Assembly (NCBI GenBank): GCA_030268105.1
Contig: BSDZ01000032.1
Coordinates: forward strand, 310,001-374,000
Length of the DNA stretch: 64,000 nt
Reading direction: 5' to 3'
DNA from: Volvox africanus
Lineage: Eukaryota; Chlorophyta; Chlorophyceae; Chlamydomonadales; Volvocaceae
The position numbers and the translations under genes were made by a program. The notes below the pieces were generated by a model, which had not been told where the DNA came from, made no database searches, and saw only the letters and a program-made list of their open reading frames with translations. Positions 23,372-33,107 of the stretch are shown piece after piece (positions within the stretch are counted from its first letter, which is position 1; each line of letters begins with the position of its first letter).

Positions 23372-23443
23372 GGAATCGAACCTCCAACCCCAGACCATGT
23401 TGTGCCCAGCACAGAATCATCCTGGCTTGTCGCCAACTGACCA
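23372..23443 (-). promoter_or_regulatory. tRNA/SINE-like pol III A and B boxes
   Basis: On the minus strand TGGTCAGTTGG (23433-23443) resembles a tRNA A box, and GGTTCGATTCC (23372-23382) is a perfect B box about 50 bp downstream. The B box lies inside an inverted repeat (ACAACATGG / CCATGTTGT). The spacing fits a tRNA-derived SINE. I could not fold a complete cloverleaf, so a chance match remains possible. Confidence 0.35.
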
Positions 23444-23687
23444 TGGATACCAGATAAGTGAATCCCGTTAAGATAAAAGCCACTGACAATGACTTGACGT
23501 TATCCCCAATGAGGTAACTACGTGCAAATCAAGCAAAGCAATCATAAAGACGTGCAAAGCAGTTGCAGCCTTCCATCCCTCATTACATCAGGGGATCACC
23601 AGGATAGCTACCCAAACATAATTGAGAGCAGTCCACAGGACTCTGCCATCGACTCCCAAACACATGTCATACATACTCATTGGGCTG

Positions 23688-24007
23688 CCCTCTTCCAGCC
23701 AGGCTCTATCCTGCTGGGAACTCATCAGGCGACCTCTCATCAGGTCCCTCTTCCAGCCAGGCTCTATCCTGCTGGGAACTCATCAGGCGACCTCTCATCA
23801 GGTCCCTCTTCCAGCCAGGCTCTATCCTGCTGGGAACTCATCAGGCGACCTCTCATCAGGTCCCTCTTCCAGCCAGGCTCTATCCTGCTGGGAACTCATC
23901 AGGCGACCTCTCATCAGGTCCCTCTTCCAGCCAGGCTCTATCCTGCTGGGAACTCATCAGGCGACCTCTCATCAGGTCCCTCTTCCAGCCAGGCTCTATC
24001 CTGCTGG
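23688..24007 (+). repeat. 58-bp tandem repeat, 5.5 copies
   Basis: Five full units and a half unit starting at 23688, 23746, 23804, 23862, 23920 and 23978, essentially identical to each other. Each begins CCCTCTTCCAGCCAGGCTCT and ends CTCTCATCAGGT. 58 is not a multiple of three, and the unit is open in all three + frames, so coding is not indicated. Confidence 0.95.
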
Positions 24008-25242
24008 TCATACCTGTAGAATAAACACTTTGCGCACACCCTTGTATGGTGTCGCCTCATAAACATGAACATTAGCCACCAACAGTCCATCCCAGGGTCA
24101 TTCATACTGCTGCTCCGTCTGCCCTACACAAGGGCACTCAGACCACAGAACTCTGACTCTCTAAGCCTCAAAACAAAAGTCAATAGCTCCAGCATCTAGC
24201 CACACATATCCAGGTGAACAAGGCCAAGCAACTGATCTGCCTCATGTCCGATTGAGGGAATCAGCTACGTTCCCTTAATATGACACAAAAACTCACAAAT
24301 GGCTGCAACCTAGATGGCTTCACATATCCCTCAAGTTCAAGGTACTGACCTTCCAGTTGACATAACCTGAACATCATAGTAAGCAAAGGTCCGTTGGGCT
24401 CTCATGGCCCTCACGTCGTACCACCAAGGCAGACGCTGTCGTTTCACTGCGCTGCATGAGGTCTGAGTTACAGGCAGGCAAACATCCACAAATTGGGGAT
24501 TAGGCAGGGCACCGCTGACATAACCAAAACAAATCAAGAGTTGATTGAGGTTGCCAATCACTACAATCACTACCACAATGCCATACCGCCCAATGGCAGT
24601 ACTCGAACGTACTCAGAAACATACGGCCCAATGGCAGTACGCGAACATAGCTGTACCTAGTGGTGTGATCAAAACTTCTGCCCCTTTTTCCTCAAGGCCA
24701 TTAGAAGCTGCAATTATGCAGTACTCTGAACTGCACGAAACAAAGTTGTTCTCACCAAGAGAACGCCACCTCTTGCATCGTTAGCGTTTCCTAACAAGAG
24801 TTCTCCATGAGATAACGTGCGGCTGACAGGCACAGGCCACTCACAGGCGAGGTCTATGGCTCGGCAGGCACATCAATTGCCTTGAACTGCTATGGGGTGC
24901 TCTGACAAAACATAGCAATAAAGCACCTATCAAAACATCGCCTCAGCTGTTATCAATATAGTTGAAATCCACCTTGCTCGAACTACAAACAAAGCGCCGC
25001 GCCGCGAGCTGCCCAGTAAATAAAGGCATAGTCGAAAAGCTTTCAACGTATAAATGCGGTAATGGTTCGAATTCACTGTGAAGTTACCGCCAATCCGCTC
25101 CATCTTTGCGTCGGCATCGTTGTAGCTCGTGAACGACCAGTAAACATTTTCGGCGCTTTTAAGGTGTCCTCAGAAGGAACCATAACCTGATCATTGATCT
25201 CCTCTGTAGCGCCATTTTCCTCGTAGTCGCGACTGACTTGCA

Positions 25243-25647
25243 CTATGCCGCCAAATCGCACCAGGCGGCGACCCTGACATCACCGCCAGTCTTTCCTTGC
25301 CAAACTGCTTGTCTAGCCCTTCCATCTTCATTTGCCAATTTCAAGTAACTTAGCTCCTGTCGTAGTGCTACCTTTCTCGTGTTGCAGGTTGATGCGAACG
25401 TAGCCGCCAAAGCGTCCCAGGCGGCCTTCGCATTTGCCGCCCGAACAATTGTTTCGAGGTGATGGTTCTTTACGTTCTTGGCCATCACACTCTTGACCTT
25501 GTCGGAGATGATGAAATCCGCCTCTGCAATTGGTGCTTGTAGCAGGGCGCGACTGTATCCAAGCTCCGCGCACAACAATTGGAATCGTAGTTTCCAAGTT
25601 GAGTAGTTGTGTAGGTCCAGCGGCTCGTCCAGCCTATCCTTTCCCAT
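25243..25647 (-). pseudogene. Element C gag remnant
   Basis: Starts ATG (25645-25647), MGKDRLDEPLDLHNYSTWK, closely parallel to copia-A gag (MGKGTLKEPLGLSNYATWS). The shared UBN2-type core runs to about residue 108 (AKNVKNHHLETIVRAANAK, AWDALAATFAS, RQELSYLKLANED). Beyond that the sequence is unrelated and stops after 134 residues, so the zinc knuckle and everything downstream are lost. It may still be translated as a short N-terminal Gag, but particle assembly would need another element. Confidence 0.82.
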
Positions 25648-25719
25648 TGTGAAGACCTATAAACGCGAAGATCAACACTAGAATGGGCAAAAGATGTCAG
25701 GCTCCGCGGTCAACGATGA

Positions 25720-25734
25720 CCGGGGCTCATAACC
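25720..25734 (-). other. Half-tRNA(Met) primer-binding site of element C
   Basis: In sense GGTTATGAGCCCCGG directly after the 5' LTR, identical to the 15 nt after the copia-A 5' LTR. Its complement CCGGGGCUCAUAACC reads as the 5' side and loop of a Met anticodon arm (loop CUCAUAA). Drosophila copia is known to prime from an initiator-Met half-tRNA cut in this arm. Confidence 0.75.
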
Positions 25735-25977
25735 TATTGAGACGTAGACTATCAGACATTAGGAAGCCTGACGTAATAACGAGAAAGTATACGTTACATA
25801 ATATCTGATAGTAAAGAAGTCCGAATAGTTCGTTCTGGAGTCCGCACATATACTTGCGCGTATAGCACTACAAACAGTATGAACGCGGGTCGATAGCTTA
25901 CCGCCGAGTACAGCTACAACAGCGGGATTGTTGCTAGTATGGATCGCTATATCCAACTGATACACCATTTCATAACA
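25735..25977 (-). repeat. 5' LTR of element C
   Basis: 243 bp paired with 21989-22231. Followed by the CAATC target duplication, after which the host sequence CCCCCAAATC resumes. Confidence 0.88.
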
Positions 25978-26224
25978 CAATCCCCCCAAATCAAAAGAAC
26001 TATAACAGCAGAAGTCAAAAGTCCATGCAATTCTTAATTACCTACAATCGTTTGCCAGTGCCTATGCAAATGATTGTCCAAATCTATTACAAAAGCAGTT
26101 GCACAAGCCGTGAAACGTTTTACCGCCGGCATAATAATGACTCAGTTCTGATTGGAATTAAATATGTATACAGCGCAGAGGCATAATTTGATTTTATTTC
26201 GTTATACATCAAGAAAGTTGCTAC

Positions 26225-26365
26225 ATAAAACCAGCTGAACACACAAAGTGGCTACAAAGTGAAGAACGAATTAAAGAAATTGCAAAAGCAGTTTTAAATT
26301 TTAAAGCAGGATATGATGATATTTTAAACCCAGTCAGCAAAGCACCAAGGTACTATTTGAATTGA
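26225..26365 (+). other. AT-rich reading-frame remnant 1
   Basis: Open frame without a start, IKPAEHTKWLQSEERIKEIA through AGYDDILNPVSKAPRYYLN, ending TGA. Codon use is A/T-rich, unlike the flanking retrotransposons. The copies at 35120-35260 and 52305-52445 keep the frame with conservative changes (E to D, E to K). I do not recognise the family. It could be a C-terminal fragment of a bacterial protein. Confidence 0.4.
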
Positions 26366-26486
26366 TGTGTATGTGAGTGTTGCTCAGATTCCAACATCAT
26401 AAGCCCTCATTGACTATATGCAACTGCAATAAGAAAACACAACAAATTGTGGCGATATATACTAATTTTTGTTCTGATTGGAATAG

Positions 26487-26681
26487 AATATAAAAAATAT
26501 ACATCCAGGTGAAAAAGGGCGAGTTTTAGTTCGTGTTATCACAATGAAGTGTCAACCTGAAATAGAAAGTGGAAAGATAAAAACGCCACCCGAAGCGAGC
26601 ATATCGATTGAGCACAACGGAGTTAACAATCTGTTGGAATGTGAGCAACACTCATATACGAAAGAATGTCAGAGCAAGTAA
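26487..26681 (+). other. AT-rich reading-frame remnant 2
   Basis: 64 codons open from just after a TAG to TAA: NIKNIHPGEKGRVLVR, then TMKCQPEIESGKIKTPPEAS and ECEQHSYTKECQSK. No start codon at the left end. The frame is also intact at 35382-35576 and 52567-52761. AT-rich codon use; family not recognised. It lies beside the other bacterial-looking pieces. Confidence 0.4.
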
Positions 26682-27160
26682 TACGGCCCACGAGGGGCTG
26701 GGCGCTTTGCTAACTTCAAGACAATCGGCCCAGATCGGGGACGTCAATGGCACAGCTCCCAGGTCGAGATGGGAGCATGAAGAAAACCACGGCATGGACT
26801 ATAACAACAGAATCGTGCGTATACACAATGCAAAGAAAACGCAAAGCGTAAGTTTTTTCAATATCCTTTGCGATCCTTACGCACCCTAAGCAAACGAATA
26901 TTTTTGGGTTTTAACACAACCTCAAGCGAAACTATGCAATGTCAAGCGCTTCCACAAATATTGTACAGCCCATGTACAGCCTAACCCACAGCAAGAGACC
27001 CACACGCAAGCGTATCCTTTTTAACCAAAAAATGAGACTTCGGTGATTGATTTGTGCCTGCTGCTTGGAATCTTCCGCCTCTTTTCTTCATACAACATTT
27101 CTTTACCTGTTCGCATGCTTTTAATGGCATGTTATGGTGGGGTTTTGGGTAAAGCACCCA

Positions 27161-27345
27161 AGCAAGCACCCAAGCAAGCACACACACACACCAGCGAGAG
27201 CAATTACAAACACACACACACACACACACAAGCACACACAACCACAAGCACAAGCACACATAAACACACACACACACACAAGCAGACACAAGCACAAGCA
27301 CTCACAAACACTATGACACACAAGCGCCAGCACACACAAGCACAA
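27161..27345. repeat. CA-rich tract within unit block
   Basis: CA runs with AAGC steps and the anchor GAGAGCAATTACAAACACAC, a form of the anchor in the satellite at 8034-13505. It shows shared origin between the satellite and the CA part of the array unit. Confidence 0.9.
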
Positions 27346-27385
27346 AGGAAGAGAAGATGAATAAGGAAATGAATAATTTGGATAG

Positions 27386-27757
27386 ATTTTAATAAGTAAG
27401 ATTTGGTCATTTTGGATATTATTATTCTGCCTATCAGCTTGTAGTGGTGATCCTTGTATAGATGCTGATGATTTCGGGTTTGTAAATTTGACTGTGTCTG
27501 CAAGGTACACTAAAGAGGAAATGTCCAATCAGTCTGGTCTGGCACAAATTGCTCCTTGGAGACCTTCGAATTATAAAGTTGATGGTAGGCCTGTAGTAAT
27601 TTTAATTAGGGGATGGACGCAAGGGGTAGATAGAAACAACAGTTCTGAGCTTTCGGCCTGGTGCGCATGGTATGGGCAGGCTGATAATACTGCTACTTTG
27701 TCCACATTTTTTCAAAGGCTTCGGGAATGTGCATTTAGACGGTACTATGTGTTCTAA
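27386..27757 (+). pseudogene. VirB6-like bacterial lipoprotein fragment
   Basis: 124 open codons with no ATG at the left edge. It begins ILISKIWSFWILLFCLSACS, a classic bacterial lipoprotein signal: Lys, hydrophobic stretch, then an LSAC lipobox. It continues GDPCIDADDFGF, VNLTVSARY, and SSELSAWCAWYG. The lipobox followed by a Cys-x-ADDFGF segment and a WC-WYG motif is, from memory, what Rickettsiales VirB6-like (RvhB6) type IV secretion proteins carry at their N-terminus; those proteins are several-fold longer, with a TrbL/VirB6 membrane domain that is absent here. It ends abruptly where an opposing IS256-type fragment begins. The family call needs a database search; the bacterial lipoprotein character is clear. 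Confidence 0.55.
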
Positions 27758-27763
27758 TACTTT

Positions 27764-27868
27764 TATTCCTTTGTTCTTTAACTCAGTTACAACCTGCATC
27801 CAAAACTTGGAACCTTAATTTTTACCGACCCAGATCCCCAGTAATTCCTTTTTCCCTTCCATGTTAAC
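27764..27868 (-). pseudogene. IS256-type transposase fragment
   Basis: Minus-strand frame reading VNMEGKKELLGIWVGKN, an in-frame TAA (27815-27817), then GSKFWMQVVTELKNKGIK. This matches the conserved core of bacterial IS256 (Mutator-like) transposases, where the stretch is normally continuous with Glu at the stop position. Only about 40 codons remain, without the flanking catalytic domains or terminal inverted repeats. Present again at 33047-33089 (partial) and in each array unit. Confidence 0.65.
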
Positions 27869-27883
27869 GCTACTACAACTTTT

Positions 27884-28443
27884 TGTTAAGTTGTGCGGGA
27901 CAAAACATCTCTTTTATTGGTGACCATTCTGATGGCACCAGGATATGAACTTTGGTCGCATAGCAACGACCTGCTGGTAGCGGGATTGAAACCCGTATCG
28001 CGCCGATGAGTTCGCGCTGTTGTGATGTCTTAGGACGATGCTTGCATAGCTTGCGTTTACTGACAACTAAGTTATTGTTAGGCGATCGCGATTCGTATAT
28101 TCGTATATACGAACGCGATGAAGCTGCAAGTAGGTGCAGGAAGCTGCGAGAAGGTACCAAACCTTGGTACGTGCGTTCGACCGCGATGACCCGTGGGTCG
28201 GTGACGGGGATTTCGGTACAAGGTTAGGAACCTTGTGGTAGCTGAAGTACAGTTTGCCTTGATATAAATAGGCAAACTGTTCTATAACATTTGCTCTTCC
28301 CTAATCGGTCCTTACTTGGATAAGCTCTCTCCTATCCACTCCTTGTAACAGCTGAATCTACCTTAATCGTCCTACTCTGCTGAACGGAGCGGCTTCCCTT
28401 CCGCTGTGCCCGTCAGCATCTACCTTAAGCCGTCTACTCAACA
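27884..28443 (+). repeat. Copia-A LTR, isolated
   Basis: 560 bp, TGTTAAGTTGTGC...CGTCTACTCAACA, matching 36731-37293 and 49449-50009. No internal copia sequence follows. The left flank is the array unit in + orientation (ends ACTTTT); the right flank is the unit in inverted orientation (CTTTGTGTG), so it is not a simple solo LTR but sits at an inversion breakpoint. Confidence 0.9.
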
Positions 28444-29519
28444 CTTTGTGTGTTCAGCTGATTTTATGTAGCAACTTTCATGATGTATAACGAAATAAAA
28501 TCAAATTATGCCTCTGCGCTGTATACATATTTAATTCCAATCAGAACTGAGTCATTATTATGCCGGCGGTAAAACGTTTCACAGCTTGTGCAAATGCTTT
28601 TGTAATAGATTTGGACAATCATTTGCATAGGCACTGGCAAACGATTGTAGGTAATTAAGAATTGCATGGACTTTTGACTTCTGCTGTTATAGTTCTTTTG
28701 ATTTGGGGGGATTGACGTGACAGATTTTGTCCTTACAAATTGTTGCAGATTGTGGGGATACAATTGGATGGCAGAGCAAGTAATCCGGCCCAGGCAGCCC
28801 CATGCCCCGAACCTTGTGCACGGCTTGCCAAGAAGTTCATTCCCGCTTGCTGTTGAGGGGGACCTAAGTCAGAGGTACATTGAGGACAAGCGCAGTATCT
28901 CTCCTGGAGGAGTTTCCGCCACCATCTCCTCCGTGTGGCAATGCCTCAGTGCCACGTCGCCCTCTATCACTCTCTCACGAATCATGTGATGCTGTACATC
29001 AATATGCTTAGACCGTGATGAGGTAATGGGGTTGTTGCCTAGATCTAAGGCCCCTTGTGAGTCTATGTTGATTCTGATTCCGTCGGAGTCCGCCTTTAGG
29101 TCCCCGCATAGCTTATTCAACCAGCGGACTTCCCTGACGGCGCTGGAAAGGGCCTGGAATTCAGCCTCCACGGATGACGCTGCCACAGTGCGCTGCAACT
29201 GACTGCTCCAGCTGATTGCGGTACCATTAACGCGAAATACGTACCCAGTCGTGGATCGCCTTGAGTTAGTGTCTCCTGCCCAGTCCGAATCGCAATATCC
29301 ATCGATGATCTCCTTTTAAGATTTTTTATCAGTATATTAGTATGGCTAAGAAGATATTGGAAATATATTCGGACTATTTAATCTGAGCAAATGGGTGTCT
29401 ACTTTTCCTTTAAGGCTTACTAGTCGTTACATCTATATCTTCAGGTATATCCGGCTCGTGTATTAGCTTTGCTTTCACTTCGGTGGTAATAGCTTAATCG
29501 TCCACGCCAGATGCAAAAG
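28444..29519 (-). repeat. Inverted partial repeat-unit block
   Basis: Reverse complement of the unit segment from the BON-type fragment through copia-B RNase H and the 21781-21988-like piece to the AT-rich block. It carries the 1.07-kb deletion junction (28914/28915), so it belongs to the derived, array-type version. 29380-29519 holds the BON-type fragment on the minus strand. Copia-A LTRs in opposite orientation flank it on both sides. Confidence 0.85.
28915..29315 (-). pseudogene. Copia-B RNase H fragment (inverted)
   Basis: Minus-strand RNase H core of copia-B (YCDSDWAGD, SSVEAEFQAL, KHIDVQHH) from the GAGATCATCGATGG breakpoint to the deletion junction, then running on into AETPPGEILRLSSMYL. 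It has the same ends as the copies in the tandem array. Confidence 0.85.
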
Positions 29520-30079
29520 TGTTGAGTAGACGGCTTAAGGTAGATGCTGACGGGCACAGCGGAAGGGAAGCCGCTCCGTTCAGCAGAGTAGGACGATTAA
29601 GGTAGATTCAGCTGTTACAAGGAGTGGATAGGAGAGAGCTTATCCAAGTAAGGACCGATTAGGGAAGAGCAAATGTTATAGAACAGTTTGCCTATTTATA
29701 TCAAGGCAAACTGTACTTCAGCTACCACAAGGTTCCTAACCTTGTACCGAAATCCCCGTCACCGACCCACGGGTCATCGCGCTCGAACGCGCGTACCAAG
29801 GTTCGGTACCTTCTCGCAGCTTCCTGCACCTACTTGCAGCTTCATCGCGTTCGTATATACGAATATACGAATCGCGATCGCCTAATAATAACTTAGTTGT
29901 CAGTAAACGCAAGCTATGCAAGCATCGTCCTAAGACATCACAACAGCGAGAAATAATCGGCGCGATGCGTGTTCCAGTCCTGCTACCAGCAGGTCGTTGC
30001 TATGCGACCAAAGTTCATATCCTGGTGCCATCAGAATGGTCACCAATAAAAGAGATGTTTTGTCCCGCACAACTTAACA
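29520..30079 (-). repeat. Copia-A 3' LTR
   Basis: 560 bp on the minus strand, TGTTAAG...CTCAACA in sense. It includes the TATA-containing hairpin described for 37099-37130. Confidence 0.92.
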
Positions 30080-30092
30080 CACCCCCTCGGGA
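30080..30092 (-). other. Copia-A polypurine tract
   Basis: In sense TCCCGAGGGGGTG immediately before the LTR. Confidence 0.88.
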
Positions 30093-30131
30093 CAAACGTC
30101 GCCAAAACAAACTGCCGTATCTGCACGTCTG

Positions 30132-33046
30132 TTACCGGCCTTTGGTCTCCACCACGTCTAGGCCCATCTCACGACGGCACCACGTAAACTTCGCCTCAGG
30201 CAGAGCCTTTGTCAAGGCGTCTGCAACCATCTTCTCCGTACAGCAGTACTTCAGCGCCACCTCACCACTGGCTACCCGCTCACGCACCAAGTGGTGCTGC
30301 ACATCAATGTGCTTGGAACGTGGTGATGTGATGGGATTGTTGCCCAGGTTCATCGCCCCTTGGGAATCCACCTGGATCCTCATCTGAGACGCCTCAACTC
30401 CCAAGTCCTCGCACAGCTTCAACAGCCACAGCGCTTCACGGACTGCAGCCGAAAGGGCCTGGTACTCCGCCTCTACTGATGACGCCGCCACAGTACGCTG
30501 GAGTTGACTGCTCCAGCTCACTGCCGTACCGTTTACCCTAAAGACGTACCCCGTCGTCGACCGCCGGGTATCCATGTCCCCGGCCCAGTCAGAATCGGAG
30601 TAACCATCAAAGACTTCTGACGACCTCCGCCGGAAAACTAGGCCTAGATGGCGGGTGCCAGCGACATACCTAAGCACTCCTTTTGCCATCCCCATGGCTG
30701 CCTTCGTCGGTTTAGCCATATACCTTGACAGCACGCTTAGCGCAAATGCCAAGTCCGGGCGAGTGCTCACCGCCAAGTAATTGAGCTCGCCTACTAACGC
30801 CCTGTACGCCGTTGAATCCTCCAACACCTCTGCATCCTCCTTTGCGGCTGTCACCCGCGTACCCACAGCCATAGGTAAAACCCTCGGCTTCACATCACCA
30901 AGACCATGCGCACTCAATATGCGCTCCACGTAGCTCGCCTGGGACAGTGTGATGTCCCCGTTCTCACGCCTGGTCACCTCCATTCCCAAGAAGACCTTGA
31001 TCTCTCCCAAGTCCCGGACTTTAAATAGTCCGCCGATGGCCCTCTTGATCCGGTTGACCAGTTCTTGCGTCTTGGCAGCAACACACATGTCGTCCACATG
31101 CACCAGTGCCAAAATCACCCCCTTCTCGTCTACTTTCACAAACATAGCCGGGTCCGACTTTGATGGAAACAGGCCAATCTCCGCAAATTTAGTACACAAC
31201 TTATCGTACCAGCACCGCGACGCCTGTCGGAGCCCATAAATCGATCTCAGCAGACGACAAGCCACGCCCGGGGTCTTTGACTCGTAGCCTGGCGGCTCTT
31301 TCATCCATATTTCCTCTTTCAACTCTCCATTTAGGAAAGCAGTGGCGACATCCAACTGATGCACCTGCAATCCCCTAGCCGCAGCCACAGCCAGCAGGGC
31401 TCGAAAAGATGAGGCTCGGGAGGTCGGGGCAAACAGTTCCCCGTAATCCACCCCCTCGCGCTGTGAGAACCCTTTCGCCACCAAGCGCACCTTAAACCTA
31501 TCGACCGACCCACCCGGATTGGTCTTCACTTTGTATACCCACCGACACGGTAACACCTTGGCCCCTTTTGGTGGGACCCCCAGTTCCCATGTCCCATTGG
31601 CGAGCTGTGCCTCTATCTCTGCGTCCATGGCCTTCCCCCACTCACGACTTTGTGGGCCGCGCACAGCTTCTTCGTACGTCGCTGGCTCCTTCAGCCTAAT
31701 CGCTATATTGACCCGTTGTGATACCGTCCTCTCATTGCGCCACCACTCACATGGGCGCTTTCGATCTCGTACTGGGTAGCGACCGACGAACCCTTCATCC
31801 TCGTCCAAGCCTTCGTCCGTCTCCATGTCCTCCTCCTCATCGTCGTCACTATTACCCTCAGTAGTCGACCAGTTCCGGGTGTCGGGTTGACTACCCGACG
31901 GGCCAGCTCCCGCTGTCGCCCCACTCGTGCTTGGCGTAGCACTGGCATTCGGCCCCATTTGGTTGTTAGCCGTCTCGGCACTTGATGTAGATCTGCCGTT
32001 ACCACCGTTCGAGACAACGGGAGGCGGTGCTCGTGACCGCAGTTCCCCCATCTCTGTATCCGTATCAGTGTCTGTATCATCATCCTCCCGCATTGAGGAC
32101 AGCTTACGACGTGACTGGGGCATTCCAATCACCCCCTCATCAAACTCCACGTCTGTATGCACCGACACTGCTCCATCGGGGAACAAAATTCAATACTGTC
32201 CGCCGTTGCCATATCCCACCAGGACCCCTTTTCGGCTAACCGGGTCCAGCTTGTTTCTCTTCACCTTAGGTATGTGGACGTACGCAACACACCCAAACAC
32301 TCGCAGGTGTCCCACCTCAGGGATCTTGCCTGTAAACAACTCATACGGAGTGCACTGCACCCCCTCAGCGGGCGAAATATTTCTGAGATAGTTGGCCGTC
32401 GCAGCCGCCTCAGCCCACATTTCTTGAGGTAACTTGGAATCAATCAGCAGAGCCCGCATCTTCTCAATCAGCGTGCGGTTCAAACGCTCTGCAGCTCCAT
32501 TCTGTTCGGGTGTATACCCTACCGTCATTCCATGCCTAATCCCCTTCTGGCGAAAGAATGACCGTAACTCCTCATTCAGAAACTCTCCACCGCGGTCGGA
32601 CCGGATCTCCCAGGTCCGATTTCCGCACATATTCTCCAACTGGGTGATCATAGTCACCACCTTCTCTTTTACGGCCTCCTTCGTGTCCGTAAACGCAACG
32701 GCCGAAAACTTTGTGTAGTCATCATACAAAACAGTCATGTACCGAGACCCGTTTGGTGACTCCTCGGGCATCGGCCCACACACATCCATGTGCACCAACT
32801 CCATCGACCTTTCCGACTTATGGCCCGTAGAAGCATGCCTTCCACGACTCTGCTTCGACATCACACACGTTTCACACGTGTCAGTCGTGGATGCCTTACG
32901 TGCATTGAGATCAATGCCGTACACTAGGTTGTGCCTTACCAGGCGCTCAAACTGTCCAACCCCGATATGTCCATACCGTCGGTGCCACAAGTTCTCAACC
33001 TCATTCGCCGGCTTGGCGTGGGTTGCTCCAACAAACTCTCCTCTTT
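30132..33046 (-). pseudogene. pol: Copia-A Pol (IN-RT-RH), one nonsense codon
   Basis: About 970 codons, open except for TGA at 32187-32189, where sister copies have CGA (Arg in [11 protein letters not shown]), a C-to-T change at a CpG. Order: GAG-pre-integrase (LWHRRYGHIG, CETCVMSKQSRG), integrase core ([33 protein letters not shown]), acidic linker with DTDTDTDTEMGE, RT (RWVYKVKTNPGGSVDRF, QLDVATAFLNGEL, LVHVDDMC), RNase H (YSDSDWAGDMD, SSVEAEYQAL, KHIDVQHH). TAA stop at 30132-30134. The 5' end is lost at the junction with unit DNA near 33046. Confidence 0.9.
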
Positions 33047-33107
33047 TACCGACCCAGATCCCCAGTAATTCCTTTTTCCCTTCCATGTTAACGCTACTAC
33101 AACTTTT

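Larger units (their letters stand above)
22244..25242. other. Non-coding cargo of element C
   Basis: About 3 kb with no recognisable Pol domain on either strand. It holds degenerate repeats of about 65 bp at roughly 22970-23135 (each with an ACTGCCGTACTG-like core), a pol III promoter-like segment at 23372-23443, a 58-bp tandem repeat at 23688-24007, and two copies of GCCCAATGGCAGTAC at about 24588-24640. The longest open frames are short and show no known motif. Its origin (captured host DNA or decayed element) is unknown. Confidence 0.6.
21989..25977 (-). mobile_element. Non-autonomous copia-type element C
   Basis: A 3,989-bp element on the minus strand with two 243-bp LTRs, a half-tRNA(Met)-type primer-binding site, a polypurine tract and a 5-bp target duplication CAATC (21984-21988 and 25978-25982). 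The empty site CACGTCAATCCCCCC is present at 34873 and in the array, confirming the insertion. Only the first 108 or so residues of gag remain; about 3 kb of non-coding sequence replaces pol. It must have moved using enzymes from a related copia, as LARD-type elements do. Confidence 0.88.
25978..27883 (+). repeat. Single repeat-unit block next to element C
   Basis: Corresponds to about 52,060-53,980 of the tandem array: AT-rich reading-frame remnants, a GC-richer piece, a CA tract, a VirB6-like remnant, IS256-type and start of BON-type remnants. It is cut by a copia-A LTR at 27884 (ACTTTT before the LTR). With the copia-B 3' end at 20036-21983 it gives a version of the unit without the 1.07-kb deletion seen in the array. 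Confidence 0.85.
29520..33046 (-). mobile_element. Copia-A partial element (3' part), minus strand
   Basis: 3' LTR (29520-30079), polypurine tract and Pol back to the GAG-pre-integrase region; 5' LTR, gag and protease are missing. The right end, at about 33046, joins array-unit DNA at the IS256-type fragment. The left flank reads ACTTTT in unit sense, the same six bases found before the LTR at 27884. This suggests both LTRs derive from one insertion into the unit that was later inverted or recombined. Confidence 0.85.

Noticed and set aside
23688..24007. 58-bp repeat as a coding repeat protein
   Set aside because: 58 is not a multiple of three; it is open in all three frames, typical of a stop-free repeat rather than a gene.
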